44,881 bases of DNA from Bacteroidales bacterium (GTDB lineage Bacteria; Bacteroidota; Bacteroidia; Bacteroidales; F082), in assembly GCA_015709215.1 (NCBI GenBank), contig JACCQN010000024.1:1-44881 (forward strand). The letters are read 5' to 3'. The notes beneath the pieces were generated by a model that saw only the letters and a program-made list of their open reading frames with translations, was not told where the DNA came from and did no database searches. This document shows positions 25,900 through 36,225 of the stretch, piece after piece. Positions within the stretch are counted from its first letter, which is position 1, and the number at the start of each line of letters is the position of its first letter. The translations under genes and the position numbers were made by a program.

Positions 25900-26545
25900 A
25901 GATCTTGTAGTGAAATTTACTTTTATTTCATGTTATAACGCTTTGTTGGGCTTTAAGTTTTACTGCTTTAAATAGTTTTTTTTAGCCAGTAGTGGGGCGC
26001 ATACAAGACAGGGTGCGACTCCAAGTCGTACACTGTCTTGCACTGCCAACTAAATCCCTTGCAGCTGATACACCAGCAGTTTGCATCATCATTTTGCAGC
26101 CTGAAAATAGCCTAAACTTAACATAAAACCACTTGACTTCCAACCTTAAAGCCCTTATCTTAGCACCTTCAACAAAACTACCTGCCTCATGCATCCTTAC
26201 CGGCAGTTATGGGAAAAGCTTGCACAAACAGCCAAAAAGCTGAACCTGCAGCTTATTAAATTTATATATAGCTGTAATACAAGCATTTACCCCTCCCCCG
26301 CAAAAAGAGCAAACAAAGAATATCTTATTGTCTGCAATTTTGTATTCAAAAACTGCGGCATGGTTAAGCTTTTCGAAAAAACTTTGCCATGCAACTAAGG
26401 CCTTTCATAAATACCACACAAACAAGACTATTTTTAAGATGGGGAAGAATAGGTTTATTTCTTTTGGCTATCAGGCATTGTTGTGAGCAGGGTAGCCAGC
26501 AACTAAAACAATTATTTTTAAAATTTACCACTTAATTTTTTTGCA
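25900..26545. other. 646-base stretch without a supported gene, structured
   Basis: No coding region convinces me here. The stretch holds a 10-base inverted pair, GGGCTTTAAG (25948-25957) with CTTAAAGCCC (26145-26154), a long hairpin at 26004-26040, and a promoter-like CTTG-N20-TATCTTAG (26132-26163) ahead of a doubtful 69-codon frame starting at 26189. TATAACGCTTTGTTGGG at 25934-25950 loosely resembles the repeat at 43764. It could be a decayed mobile element or cassette boundary, or an untranslated RNA region. Confidence 0.4.
26004..26040. repeat. 17-3-17 hairpin (REP-like palindrome)
   Basis: Bases 26004-26020 pair with 26024-26040 around CCA, with 15 Watson-Crick pairs, one G-T pair and one mismatch. 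There is no T tract on either side, so it is not an obvious terminator. It may be a REP-type palindrome or an RNA structure element. Confidence 0.55.
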
Positions 26546-27463
26546 ATGACAAACAGAATCTTAAGCTTAGTTATTATGCTATCATTATTTTCTGCTGCGA
26601 AAACGATGGGAGCTCAGGCCTACCACCCTATGCTACAGGATAGTGTACGATGGATCGTTATTAGGAGTGATTGGAATAATCCCGACAGATGGGAGTACTA
26701 TTCTTTGGGAGACACTATGGTTGATAACATTTTATACAAAAAAATTTATCACCGGTTCCTTGAGCCGGAGTATGGGATTCTACCTCCTTATGAACCCGTA
26801 TCACCCTATGTTTTGTTTGGTTTAATGAGAGAAGACACCCTGGCACGGCAGGTTTACGGCATGCCTTTAGATATTGAATATCCTTCTTACTCTGAATGTC
26901 CTCCCGGTTCGGAATCCTTAATGTATGATTTCTCGCTGAATGTGGGAGATACCCTATTCAATTCTTGTATCGTTAATATGTATGATTTTATTTCCTATGT
27001 TGTAAACTCAATATCTAATTGTAACGCATTATATGGGGTTACTACAAGATGTTTTGAAATAGGTGATGGCATGCTTTATGAAGGAATTGGATCCAATTAT
27101 GGGCTTTGGGAGGCAATGTTTGATCCTGTCAAGACCTCATCTGATTGGTATACTTCTTTAGAGTATTATTGCCCGGATGCTGATTGCCCCTATATTGTTG
27201 GTGAACATGAAATTCCCATCGAAAGCAAAGTCAAATCATTTCCAAATCCGGTGCATAACAAATTGACCATAGAACTATCTTCGGCTGATTTATATAAGCC
27301 GGTTCAAATTGAATTGCTAAGTATCCGGGGTGATTTGCTTGATTCCTTTTGGCCAAAGACGAATACTATCCGTCTGCCATTTAGTGGTTACAAGCCGGGG
27401 ATTTACTTATTGAGGATTTCCAGCGGAAAAACCCAAATGGTGTATAAAATTGTAAAAGTTTAA
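26546..27463 (+). CDS. secreted protein with T9SS C-terminal sorting domain
   Basis: A 305-residue protein with a signal peptide (about 1-24, ending MGAQ). A middle region has the recurring pattern WEYYSLGDTMVDNILYKKIY (GDT-x-x-x-x-x-Y-K-K) and several cysteines. The C-terminal sorting domain (about 230-305) begins SFPNPVHNKLTIEL and ends GIYLLRISSGKTQMVYKIVK. The sorting domain directs export through the type IX system and anchoring or release at the surface. The middle region is of unknown function and resembles the proteins encoded at 43897-44805 and 42781-42962. Composition is AT rich. Confidence 0.85.
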   Translation: MTNRILSLVIMLSLFSAAKTMGAQAYHPMLQDSVRWIVIRSDWNNPDRWEYYSLGDTMVDNILYKKIYHRFLEPEYGILPPYEPVSPYVLFGLMREDTLARQVYGMPLDIEYPSYSECPPGSESLMYDFSLNVGDTLFNSCIVNMYDFISYVVNSISNCNALYGVTTRCFEIGDGMLYEGIGSNYGLWEAMFDPVKTSSDWYTSLEYYCPDADCPYIVGEHEIPIESKVKSFPNPVHNKLTIELSSADLYKPVQIELLSIRGDLLDSFWPKTNTIRLPFSGYKPGIYLLRISSGKTQMVYKIVKV

Positions 27464-27516
27464 GGAGGGAATGTTTTTAATTTATTTGCATTAGCAATTT
27501 AGTAAAACTATTAATT

Positions 27517-30500
27517 ATGAAACATATAACATATATTTTAGCAAGTATTTTATTGTGCTGTTTTTTTCCAGCATTCAATACAAACATTAATGCCCAAGAA
27601 ATTACATTACCTTCAGGTAGCAATTTCTATGACTATATTGAAGCTGCACGCACATCTGAATTCTATGATGATGCAGACACGATTGAAGGTGGATTTAAGT
27701 CCAAAATAGATCGATTGGAGCTTTCATGGGGCAACAGACTATATCCTCATGGAGATTTTATGATTGCAAACCGTGCAATTATTGATTATGCAGAGAACTT
27801 TCAATATATTCCAAGTGATGTAGATCCTAACTGGATTTGCGTGGGACCATCAAATACACCCTCAAATAATCCCTCGAGAGGTGTTGGTCAAATTCACCGA
27901 ATAGCTTTTGACCCGAATTATGGTATCACCAACCAAACAGTATATGCTGCATCCGGTTTTGGTGGTTTATGGAGGTCTGAAAATGGTGGTGACAATTGGG
28001 TAAATGTAAATACTGACCTGTACCTACCAATGACAACTGTGGCAGATGTAGTTGTAAGTCCTGTGGATGGTAATACTATTTTTATAGGTACAGGCTTGCC
28101 TGATGGAGGTGTTGCTTTTAAGTATTCTTCAAATTGGTCTAGTATCAATCCTGTTTATACTACTGGGGTTTACAGGTCAACAGATTACGGAACAAGCTGG
28201 CATCCTGTCAATGATGGCCTTTTAGAAGATTTTTACAACTACGGCGGAGTCATTAGGAAAATGGAAATAGATAAATCTAATCCAAATATTATATTTTTGG
28301 CCACTTCTAACGGAGTTTATAAAACAACCAATGCATTGGCAGATACTCCTGAGTGGAATAATGTTTTCCAAGGATATTCAGATGAAGATGGAGACTTTAG
28401 GGTAATAAAATACAAACCGGGCAGTAGTGATGTATTGTATGCTGCAAGCAACAATATATTCAAGAGTACGGATGGTGGCTCCTCCTGAAATAGTATGACC
28501 GGATCAGGAACAGGGCTGGACTTCAACGTATTGTTGCCTTTTGAGCCTTATAGGATTAACCTTGCCGTTACACCGGCAAATAGCGATAGGGTTTATGCCT
28601 ATATTTTTGGTTTCTCAAATGGGTATGAAAGAATTTACCTTTATTATTTTAATGGAACAGATTGGATTTATATTTGGTCTGAACAAGGGTATTATCAAGG
28701 CCAATCTTACAATAAAGACTGGATGGGCTTTGCTGTTTCGCCGATTAATGCTAATGAATACTATTTTTATGGGAAGCAAAAAAATAGCCCAAACACTGGA
28801 AGAGGCATAATGGGTAGCAAGAGTTTAACAGTACCGCCAACGGAAAAAGGTGGTTATATAAGTTCTGGTGTATATGCAGATGGACATGTGCTTGAATTTG
28901 AACCTAATATCACAGATAATCCTTTATTGTTTTATGGACATCATGGAGGTATTAGCGTTGGAAACACATCCCCACAAGACGAGCCTATATGGGTGAAGAA
29001 GAACAATGGACTGGCTAATCTATTATTGTGGTCTTTTGACGACTCCGAGTTCCATGAGGATATAATCGTTGCAGCTAAGCAAGACCATTATTGTGATATT
29101 TATAAAGAAGGAGAATGGCTTGCAGTAGGTAGTACTATAGGTGATAGCTATTCAGCAAAAACAGCCAAATCAAATGATATGTATTTTTTTGGATCACTCG
29201 GAGATGCAAACTTATATAGGCATAGCATATTAAATTTAACAAGTTCATCTGAATCTGTCCTAAAACCTTACGATATTCCTTCTGTAACATTACAGACAAA
29301 AGTTACAAAAACATTTCAGGTGAAGTCTCCTCCAAATACCAATCATGATTTTTTTACTTTTTCAGAATTGTATAGAAGGAAACTCGCAGAACCAATTCCG
29401 TATAATAATGATCCGGATCATTTGTGGGAAGTTGATTCAGATATTGGGAAAATTATTCCGCCTCTCTGGAGGCGTCAGCTTACTGAGTTCGGTTTTTGCT
29501 ATCTACAACCAGATTATCAGTATTTAACCAATGGTAATGTCGTTTTTCATGCTGAAAATCCATCAGGGTATTGGTTAGAACCGATTTTTGCTAAAACATC
29601 CATTGGAGGATTAACAAATGGCCAATATTATTCAGATGAAGATGCCTACATAGAAATGACTTATCCTGGCACAAATGGAACTTTTCCACTCATATCAGGG
29701 ATTGCTGTGCATCCTGAACAACCTGACAAGGTTTGGGTTTCATTAATAGGGTACAATAATATTGATATGAGAGTAGCATTGTCCAATGATGGAGGGGATA
29801 CCTGGGAAAATGCTGACCCAAATAACAGCCTGCCTGATTTACCTGTTAACAGCATTGTATATCAATATGGTAGTAACGATGTTTTATATGTTGGCACTGA
29901 TGTTGGTATATTTTATAAAGATGCATCAATGACAAATTGGGACAGATATGGTGATTTCCCTCATGTAAGAGTAATGGAATTAAAAATAAACTATTGCCAA
30001 AGTAAGCTTCGGGCTGCAACATTTGGAAGATCAATCTGGGAAGCTGATCTGATGCCTTTTGATAATACATTGTTTTTTGAGATTAATGCTGGTGAAGATA
30101 TTGTTTGGGAAAATGATAAAGCCTTACATACAAGTCTAAAAATTAAGACAGGAGGAAAATTAACTATAAAAGGCTTTTTAAGTATGCCGGCTAACGCTGT
30201 AGTAGTTGTTGAAGAGGGTGCAATCCTGGAAGTTGATAATGGAGTAATTGCGAATAAATGCGGCCAACCCTGGCAAGGCATCCAAATCCAGGGCAACAGC
30301 AGCGCCCACCAGTGGCCCGATGCCAATGGCAACTACCAGCAGGGGCGGCTGGTGCTCAACAATGCCACCATAGAAAATGCCATTGTGGCTGTTGACCTTT
30401 GGAAAGATGGCGATTACAGCAAAACCGGCGGTATCGTGCATGCCACCAATAGTAATTTTATCAACAATGTGCGTGCTGTGCATGCCCTGCAATACCGTAA

Positions 30501-32445
30501 CTTCCATCCGGTGAACTATGACGAGATGGCCTACAATGCTTCCTTTACCAATTGTACTTTTGAAATCAATGCCGATTATCCCGGCCACGAAACCTTCTTT
30601 AAGCATGTCGATCTCAGCCTTGTAAACGGCTTGCGTTTCAATGGCTGCGATTTCAGCCTTTCGCCCGATGCACAGAATGTTTCAGACTACAACCAGGCCA
30701 TTGCCGCTTACAGCGCTGGCTTTAGGGTGGATGCCCCCTGCAACGACAACTACCAGCCCTGCAGCAGCTACGACCACTCCACCTTCAACGACTTCAGGGT
30801 GGGAATCTATGCTGCAGCCATGAATTCGCCTTACACCTATTACATCAACCGTGCACAGTTCAATGGCAACACCATCGGTGTATTATCGAACAATGTGAAT
30901 AATGCTATCATCCTCAACTCGGAGTTTCATGCAGCCAAAAACCAGTACAACTGGGAGCTATGCACCTATGGCATTTTTATGCAGGCAGCAAACGGCTTCA
31001 CCATCGAAGACAACCAGTTCTTTAAGCAGCAAGGCGCCCCACTTTCCAATTATATCGGTATTGGTGTGTTCGATTGCAACGCCATTGCCGATGTTTACCG
31101 CAACGAGTTTACAGGCCTCACCGCCGGAAACTATGCCTATGGGCGTAATTGGTTTGATGAGTTGTATCATGGCGTAGAATACCTCTGCAACACCAACACC
31201 AGCAACTGGGCTGATTTTTATGTTACAGGAAACCCTGAAATGCTAACCAATGGCATCCAATCTAAGCAGGGAGCCTTTACCCTGCCCGCTCGCAACACTT
31301 TTTCGGCATCGGGAGCCACCTGGCATTTCTACAATGAAACGGAAAACTTTATTGACTATTATTATTGTCAAAGTTGCCCGGGACACGAACCCGTTTATAT
31401 TGAAGGCGATGTAGTTCCCATACCAATAAGCACAACCGGCAGTTGTCCCTCACATTACGGAAGTGATACGCCGGAGCGATCTGTTGTGATGGAAGCTACC
31501 GAACTTTTAGAAGCCGAAACAGCCTTTGCCCAGTCAACCTACGACTATCAAGGCGTAAAAACCCTGTACGACAATCTGTTAGATGGAGGCAACACCGAAG
31601 AGACTTTATTTGATGTTTCAACAGCCCAGCCTTCACAGATGTGGGAAATACGCTCTAAACTCCTTGGCGATTCACCCTACCTGAGTACCGAAGTACTCAA
31701 ACTGGCAGCCGACCGCACCGATATGTTCAGCGAATCAGCAATTTTTGATATCATGGCAGCCAATCCCGATGAGCTGGATATGAACCAACTGCAGCTTTGG
31801 CTGACCAACCTGGGCGGCCTGGAAGCCGAGAAACAGCTCATCGCTAGCTACGTCCATCAGGGCGATTACAGTACCGCACTGGCACTGGCCGAAACACTGC
31901 CTGTAGCCTATAAGCTGCAAGACGAACAACTGCTCGACCACAACCAGTATATGAGCCTGTTGCAATTGCAGCAAAACCTGAAAAACAGCGTCCGCACGAT
32001 GGCCCAGCTCACTACAGGCGAACAGCAGCAGCTGACCGAAATAGCCGCATCTGAAACAGCCACTTCAGCAGCCATGGCCAAAAGTGTGCTTGAGTTATTT
32101 TATGGAGCCGGATTCGAGCGCTGCCTGCCCATCGCCGACGAGGCATCCTACAAAAACAGTGCAGCAGATGACCTAAACCGGCTTGCCGTACACTATGGCA
32201 TGAGCATAAGTGCCAAACCCAATCCTGCAGGCGATTGGGCAGCCTTTGACTATACCCTGCCCGAAGGCACCGAAACAGCCCTGCTCGAAATCACCGATGC
32301 AGCAGGCAAAACCATTGCCACCTACACCCTGCAAGGCAGCATGGGTCAGCAACTGGCTGACACTCGCCAATGGCCAGCCGGGCAATATGTATATTCCCTG
32401 AAAGCAGCCGGACTTACACAATCGGGCAAACTGGTAGTAAAATAA
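27517..32445 (+). pseudogene. very large T9SS surface protein gene interrupted by one in-frame TGA
   Basis: One reading frame of 1,643 codons encodes a signal peptide (1-26), a beta-propeller region with Asp-box repeats (about 110-860: SENGGDNW, STDYGTSW, SNDGGDTW), a right-handed beta-helix-like region (about 860-1180), a helical segment (about 1320-1550) and a T9SS sorting domain (about 1565-1642; AKPNPAGDW). Codon 324 (28486-28488) is TGA and splits the frame; it follows STDGGSS, exactly where the other Asp boxes have Trp (TGG). A one-base TGG to TGA change is the simplest explanation. The 3' half from about 30250 is far richer in GC than the 5' half. Translated as it stands, the product is a 323-residue fragment with no sorting domain. 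Confidence 0.85.
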
Positions 32446-32452
32446 ACCATTT

Positions 32453-32488
32453 ATCAGCAGCAGGCAGCCCGGGCTGCCTGCTGCTGAT
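32453..32488. repeat. perfect 36-bp palindrome between two T9SS genes
   Basis: Bases 32453-32470 are the exact reverse complement of 32471-32488 with no loop; the centre is GCCCGGGC and the arms contain CAGCAG/CTGCTG. It starts 8 bases after the stop of the large gene. It is not followed by a T run on either strand, so it is not a standard Rho-independent terminator, though it may stop transcription or bind a protein. Confidence 0.8.
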
Positions 32489-32502
32489 CAAATCTATGCG
32501 TT

Positions 32503-34113
32503 ATGAAAAATCTACTTATCCTTTCACTATTAAGTATCTTATTGCAAACAGCAAACACACAGCCTGTTAGCTTAGAATGGCAGGCCTGTTTTGGCACACC
32601 CTACAGGGAAGAAGTATATGATGTTTGCGCTACCGGTGATGGATATATTATTGCTGCTGAAAAATATGGCAATGATATGGGAATGGCTATGATGCTAATT
32701 CGCACAGGACCCGAAGGACAACCGATTTGGGAAAGACTATATGGTGGTTCCGGGGACGACCGTCCTTATAGAATTTTTCCGGCTGGAAATGACTGCTATT
32801 ATGTTTATGCAATTTCAGCTTCTTCGGATGGCGATTTATCAAATAGTCCTTATCCTGGTGGATATTCCAACTTTTGGATTATGAAAATAAATGGAATCGG
32901 TGATATTATCTGGGATACTGTCTATGGGGGCACCTGCTATGATGAAGGCTGGGATGCCTGTCTCACGCATGACGGAGGCATGGCCAGTTTGGGCTATACG
33001 TGCAGCGAAGATGGCGACATCAGCAACTACTATGGCATGGCAGACACCTGGCTGTTGCGCACCGACAGCCTTGGCAATAAGCTGTGGGACTTTAGCATTG
33101 GCACAGCAGGTCTCGATTTTCCCAGTGCAGTCATTCAAACCTCCGACAGGGGCTTTCTGGTTGCTACGGGCTCCATGCCCACTTCCGGCGGAAACATTAA
33201 CTGCCAGCCTTATAATTTGGATTATTCTGATATTGTCCTGTTCAAAATTGATTCCATGGCCAATATCCAATGGCAGCAGTGTATTGGAGGAAGTAGAGAT
33301 GAATCGGTTAAGGATATAATTGAGGTAGAAGATGGTTATTTAATGGCCTGCAATGTATATTCAGCCGATGGTGATATGACGGGTTCGGGCTATCACTATG
33401 GCTATGATTCTCAGGGTCACCCTTATCCGGATGTATGGCTGGCCAAACTCGATTTCGAAGGCAATATCCTTTGGCACAAGTGCTATGGTGGCACAGCCCG
33501 TGATGTACCCAACAGCATATTCCCCACCGGCGATGGAGGCTATATCGTAATAGCCGAAACCGAATCGAACAACGGAGATGTGTCGGGCAAACACAATCCA
33601 CATGGTGTTGGATCTGATATTTGGGTTTTTAAAATCAATGCCAGCGGCGACCTGCTGTGGCAGAAATGTATTGGAGGTCTTGGCTATGAGCGGCTGGACT
33701 GGAGCGGTGTGTTAGATATGGGAGAAGGGAGTTACGTCATAGCAGCTACATTAACACATAATGGAAACAGTGGCGATATTGATTGTATGACATATACCGG
33801 AAACTACGACATCTGGCTTATCCAGATTCGCGACACCACGGTAGTGGGCAGCAGCGAACAGCCGGCCATAGCGCAAAGCCTGCTGCTGTACCCCAACCCC
33901 ACCACCACCCAAAGCTGGCTGCAACTACCCGAAAATGCAGCCCTCGCACAAGCACAAATAGAGCTCTACAGCCCCGCTGGCAAGCTGCTACACAAAGCAA
34001 AGCCAAGCAGTCATTTTCACAAGATTGATGTGGCACATCTGCCCAAAGGCTTGTATTTGGTGAGACTGTGGGATGGAGAAAGGTGGTACGTGGAGAAGCT
34101 GGTGGTGTGGTAG
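32503..34113 (+). CDS. secreted beta-propeller protein with T9SS sorting domain
   Basis: A 536-residue protein with a signal peptide (1-19), about seven repeats of roughly 60 residues (about 25-440) and a T9SS sorting domain (about 460-536; LLLYPNPTTTQSW to GLYLVRLWDGERW). Each repeat has the pattern W-x-x-x-x-GG-x-x-x-D followed by DGGY/DGGM and D-x-W-x-x-K-x-x-x-x-G (for example IQWQQCIGGSRDE, ILWHKCYGGTARD, LLWQKCIGGLGYE), as in a beta-propeller. Function is unknown; surface binding or adhesion is possible. GC content changes sharply between repeats, with AT-rich and GC-rich blocks alternating inside the gene. Confidence 0.85.
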   Translation: MKNLLILSLLSILLQTANTQPVSLEWQACFGTPYREEVYDVCATGDGYIIAAEKYGNDMGMAMMLIRTGPEGQPIWERLYGGSGDDRPYRIFPAGNDCYYVYAISASSDGDLSNSPYPGGYSNFWIMKINGIGDIIWDTVYGGTCYDEGWDACLTHDGGMASLGYTCSEDGDISNYYGMADTWLLRTDSLGNKLWDFSIGTAGLDFPSAVIQTSDRGFLVATGSMPTSGGNINCQPYNLDYSDIVLFKIDSMANIQWQQCIGGSRDESVKDIIEVEDGYLMACNVYSADGDMTGSGYHYGYDSQGHPYPDVWLAKLDFEGNILWHKCYGGTARDVPNSIFPTGDGGYIVIAETESNNGDVSGKHNPHGVGSDIWVFKINASGDLLWQKCIGGLGYERLDWSGVLDMGEGSYVIAATLTHNGNSGDIDCMTYTGNYDIWLIQIRDTTVVGSSEQPAIAQSLLLYPNPTTTQSWLQLPENAALAQAQIELYSPAGKLLHKAKPSSHFHKIDVAHLPKGLYLVRLWDGERWYVEKLVVW

Positions 34114-34121
34114 GAAAATAA

Positions 34122-34162
34122 TTTAGCCCTGACAGGCTTTTAAAAACTTTGTCAGGGCTAAA
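34122..34162. terminator. bidirectional hairpin between the convergent T9SS gene and htpG
   Basis: TTTAGCCCTGACA (34122-34134) pairs exactly with TGTCAGGGCTAAA (34150-34162) around a 15-base loop. It lies between two converging stop codons. The flanks are A-rich on the right and T-rich when read leftwards, so it may terminate htpG transcription best. Confidence 0.65.
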
Positions 34163-34188
34163 AAATAGACTAGAGTAATGTGATAATA

Positions 34189-36096
34189 CTATTGTATAAT
34201 CTCCAAACTCCTTTTCACGAAGTCGTTGAGTGCTTTGCCCTTGAGCAGGTTTTTCGAGAGGCGTGCCAGGTCGTAAAGCTGACTGATGGTTTTTTGTTGT
34301 TCAGCTTCATCTTTTTCGGGCAATGAAGCAATAAGCGGGTGATTGGTGTTTACCACCAGTGAATAGGAATCCGGCAGATCGCCTAATCCCATCATGCCAC
34401 CGCCACCCACAGCATTCATCTCTTTCATGCGTCGCATGAATTCGTTTTGCGTGATAACCACCGGTGAATCGGTTTCGCTGCGGCTTTCAAAATTTACATC
34501 AAACATTTTTTTGTCAATCAACTGCTCAAAAACAGTTTTAAGACTTTCTTTCTGCTTGTCGTCTAGTTTTGAAGGAAGTGCATCTTCTTCTTTCACGATC
34601 AGCTTGTCGATAGTGTTGGCATCCACGCGGGTAAAGCTGCTGTCGGCAAGCTTTTGTTCCATGGTGTTGATAAAGTGGCTATCTAAAATCCCGTCCATCA
34701 ACAACACATCATAGCCTCGTTCCTTGGCAGCTTCGATATAGCTGAATTGCTCGTCCATATTGTTGGCATACAGATAGATAAGCTTTTTGTCTTTGTCTTT
34801 TTGATTGGTTTCAATATGCGTTTTATACTCTTCGGGAGTGAAATATTTGCTGTCGGTATTTTTGAATAACACAAATTTTTCGGCTCTTTCGTAAAATTTG
34901 GGATCGGAGATCATGCCATACTGGATAAAAATTTTGATATCATCCCATTTTTTCTCAAAAGCTTCCCTGTCTTTTTTAAAGAGTTCTTCCAGTTTATCCG
35001 CAACCTTTTTAGTGATATAACCAGAGATTTTCTTCACATTTTGATCGCTTTGCAGGAACGACCGGCTCACATTAAGGGGGATGTCGGGCGAATCAATCAC
35101 GCCATGCAGCAGGGTAAGAAAATCAGGCACAATGCCTTCCACTGAGTCTGTTACAAATACCTGGTTGCTATAGAGTTGTATCTTATTTCGTTGCAATTCG
35201 TAATTGCTTTTTATTTTCGGAAAGTACAAAATTCCTGTCAGATTGAAGGGGTAATCCACATTAAGATGGATATGGAAAAGGGGCTCATCAAAGTTGAGCG
35301 GATAAAGCTCGCGATAGAATGCTTTGTATTCCTCGTCTTTGATATCTACCGGAGCTTTTTTCCACAAAGGCGCGGTGTTGTTGATGATACGGGGCTTCTC
35401 AACTGTTTTGGTCTTTGGATTGCCGTCTTTATCTTTTTCGCCCTCGATGGGTTCCTCTGTTTTTTCAGTACCAAACTGAATGGGAACCGGAAGGAATTTG
35501 CAGTATTTATCCAGCAGTTCCTTGATTTTATATTCCTCCAGGAAATCTTCGTTGTCTTTGTCGATGTGTAGTACCACGGCTGTTCCGCGTTCATTTTTGC
35601 TGCTCTTTTCGATGGTATAGGAGGGGCTGCCATCGCATTCCCATTTCACGGCATCGGTATCGCCTTCTGTTTTGTATGTTTTCGAGAAAAGCTCCACTTT
35701 TTCAGAAACCATAAAGCTGGAATAAAAACCCAATCCAAAATGACCAATAATAGCATTGGCTTCGGCTTCTGTTTTGGTTTTGAATTTATTCACAAATTCT
35801 TCGGCACTCGAAAAGGCGATCTGGTTAATATATTTTTCCACCTCCTCCTGGTTCATACCAATGCCACGATCGCGGATGGTAAGCGTTTTAGCTTTCTTAT
35901 CGAGCTCCACCTGAATGGTCAGGTCGCCCAGCTCTCCGTGATATTCCCCTGATGAGGCCAATGTTTTAAGCTTTTGAGTGGCATCGACGGCATTGCTCAC
36001 CAGCTCACGCAGAAATATTTCATGATCAGAATACAGGAATTTCTTAATGATCGGAAAAATGTTTTCGGTTTTTACATCAATTGTACCTTTTTGCAT
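34189..36096 (-). CDS. htpG: HtpG, Hsp90-family chaperone
   Basis: A 635-residue ATP-dependent chaperone. The N-terminal GHKL ATPase domain contains EIFLRELVSNAVDATQKL (catalytic Glu and Asn), TIRDRGIGMNQEEV and IGHFGLGFYSSFMVSEKV. The middle domain has DEPLFHIHLNVDYPFNLTG and LNVSRSFLQSD. A C-terminal dimerisation domain follows. The length matches bacterial HtpG (about 624 in E. coli). A charged insertion at about 215-230 (EKTEEPIEGEKDKDGN) lies at the linker between domains. No heat-shock promoter motif was identified upstream. Confidence 0.96.
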   Translation of the reverse strand: MQKGTIDVKTENIFPIIKKFLYSDHEIFLRELVSNAVDATQKLKTLASSGEYHGELGDLTIQVELDKKAKTLTIRDRGIGMNQEEVEKYINQIAFSSAEEFVNKFKTKTEAEANAIIGHFGLGFYSSFMVSEKVELFSKTYKTEGDTDAVKWECDGSPSYTIEKSSKNERGTAVVLHIDKDNEDFLEEYKIKELLDKYCKFLPVPIQFGTEKTEEPIEGEKDKDGNPKTKTVEKPRIINNTAPLWKKAPVDIKDEEYKAFYRELYPLNFDEPLFHIHLNVDYPFNLTGILYFPKIKSNYELQRNKIQLYSNQVFVTDSVEGIVPDFLTLLHGVIDSPDIPLNVSRSFLQSDQNVKKISGYITKKVADKLEELFKKDREAFEKKWDDIKIFIQYGMISDPKFYERAEKFVLFKNTDSKYFTPEEYKTHIETNQKDKDKKLIYLYANNMDEQFSYIEAAKERGYDVLLMDGILDSHFINTMEQKLADSSFTRVDANTIDKLIVKEEDALPSKLDDKQKESLKTVFEQLIDKKMFDVNFESRSETDSPVVITQNEFMRRMKEMNAVGGGGMMGLGDLPDSYSLVVNTNHPLIASLPEKDEAEQQKTISQLYDLARLSKNLLKGKALNDFVKRSLEIIQ

Positions 36097-36200
36097 TGTT
36101 CTCTTGTTTTTAGTTTGGGAGAGTGTTTACAAAGGCCGTGCCATCATCTGGCAGGCTGACATTTTGACTTCATTGCGTGAAGTATTGTGAATTAAGGTTG

Positions 36201-36208
36201 TACCTTTG
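36201..36208 (+). promoter_or_regulatory. -7 box of the methyltransferase gene
   Basis: TACCTTTG matches TAnnTTTG, 17 bases before the ATG at 36226. No TTTG at the proper spacing is visible. Confidence 0.45.
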
Positions 36209-36225
36209 CGACAAGATAGGATGCC

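Noticed and set aside
25982-26194. 70-codon minus-strand frame in the gene-free stretch
   Set aside because: It runs straight through the 17-bp hairpin, and its translation shows no domain or signal peptide.
28486-28488. TGA read as tryptophan by an altered genetic code
   Set aside because: Clear genes here end in TGA (murB, the first transposase frame, the T9SS remnant), and conserved proteins show no internal TGA.
28489-32445. Separate 1,316-residue protein starting at ATG 28495
   Set aside because: It would begin in the middle of a beta-propeller with no signal peptide although it ends in a T9SS sorting domain. It is in the same frame as the upstream part, so it is the rest of one interrupted gene.
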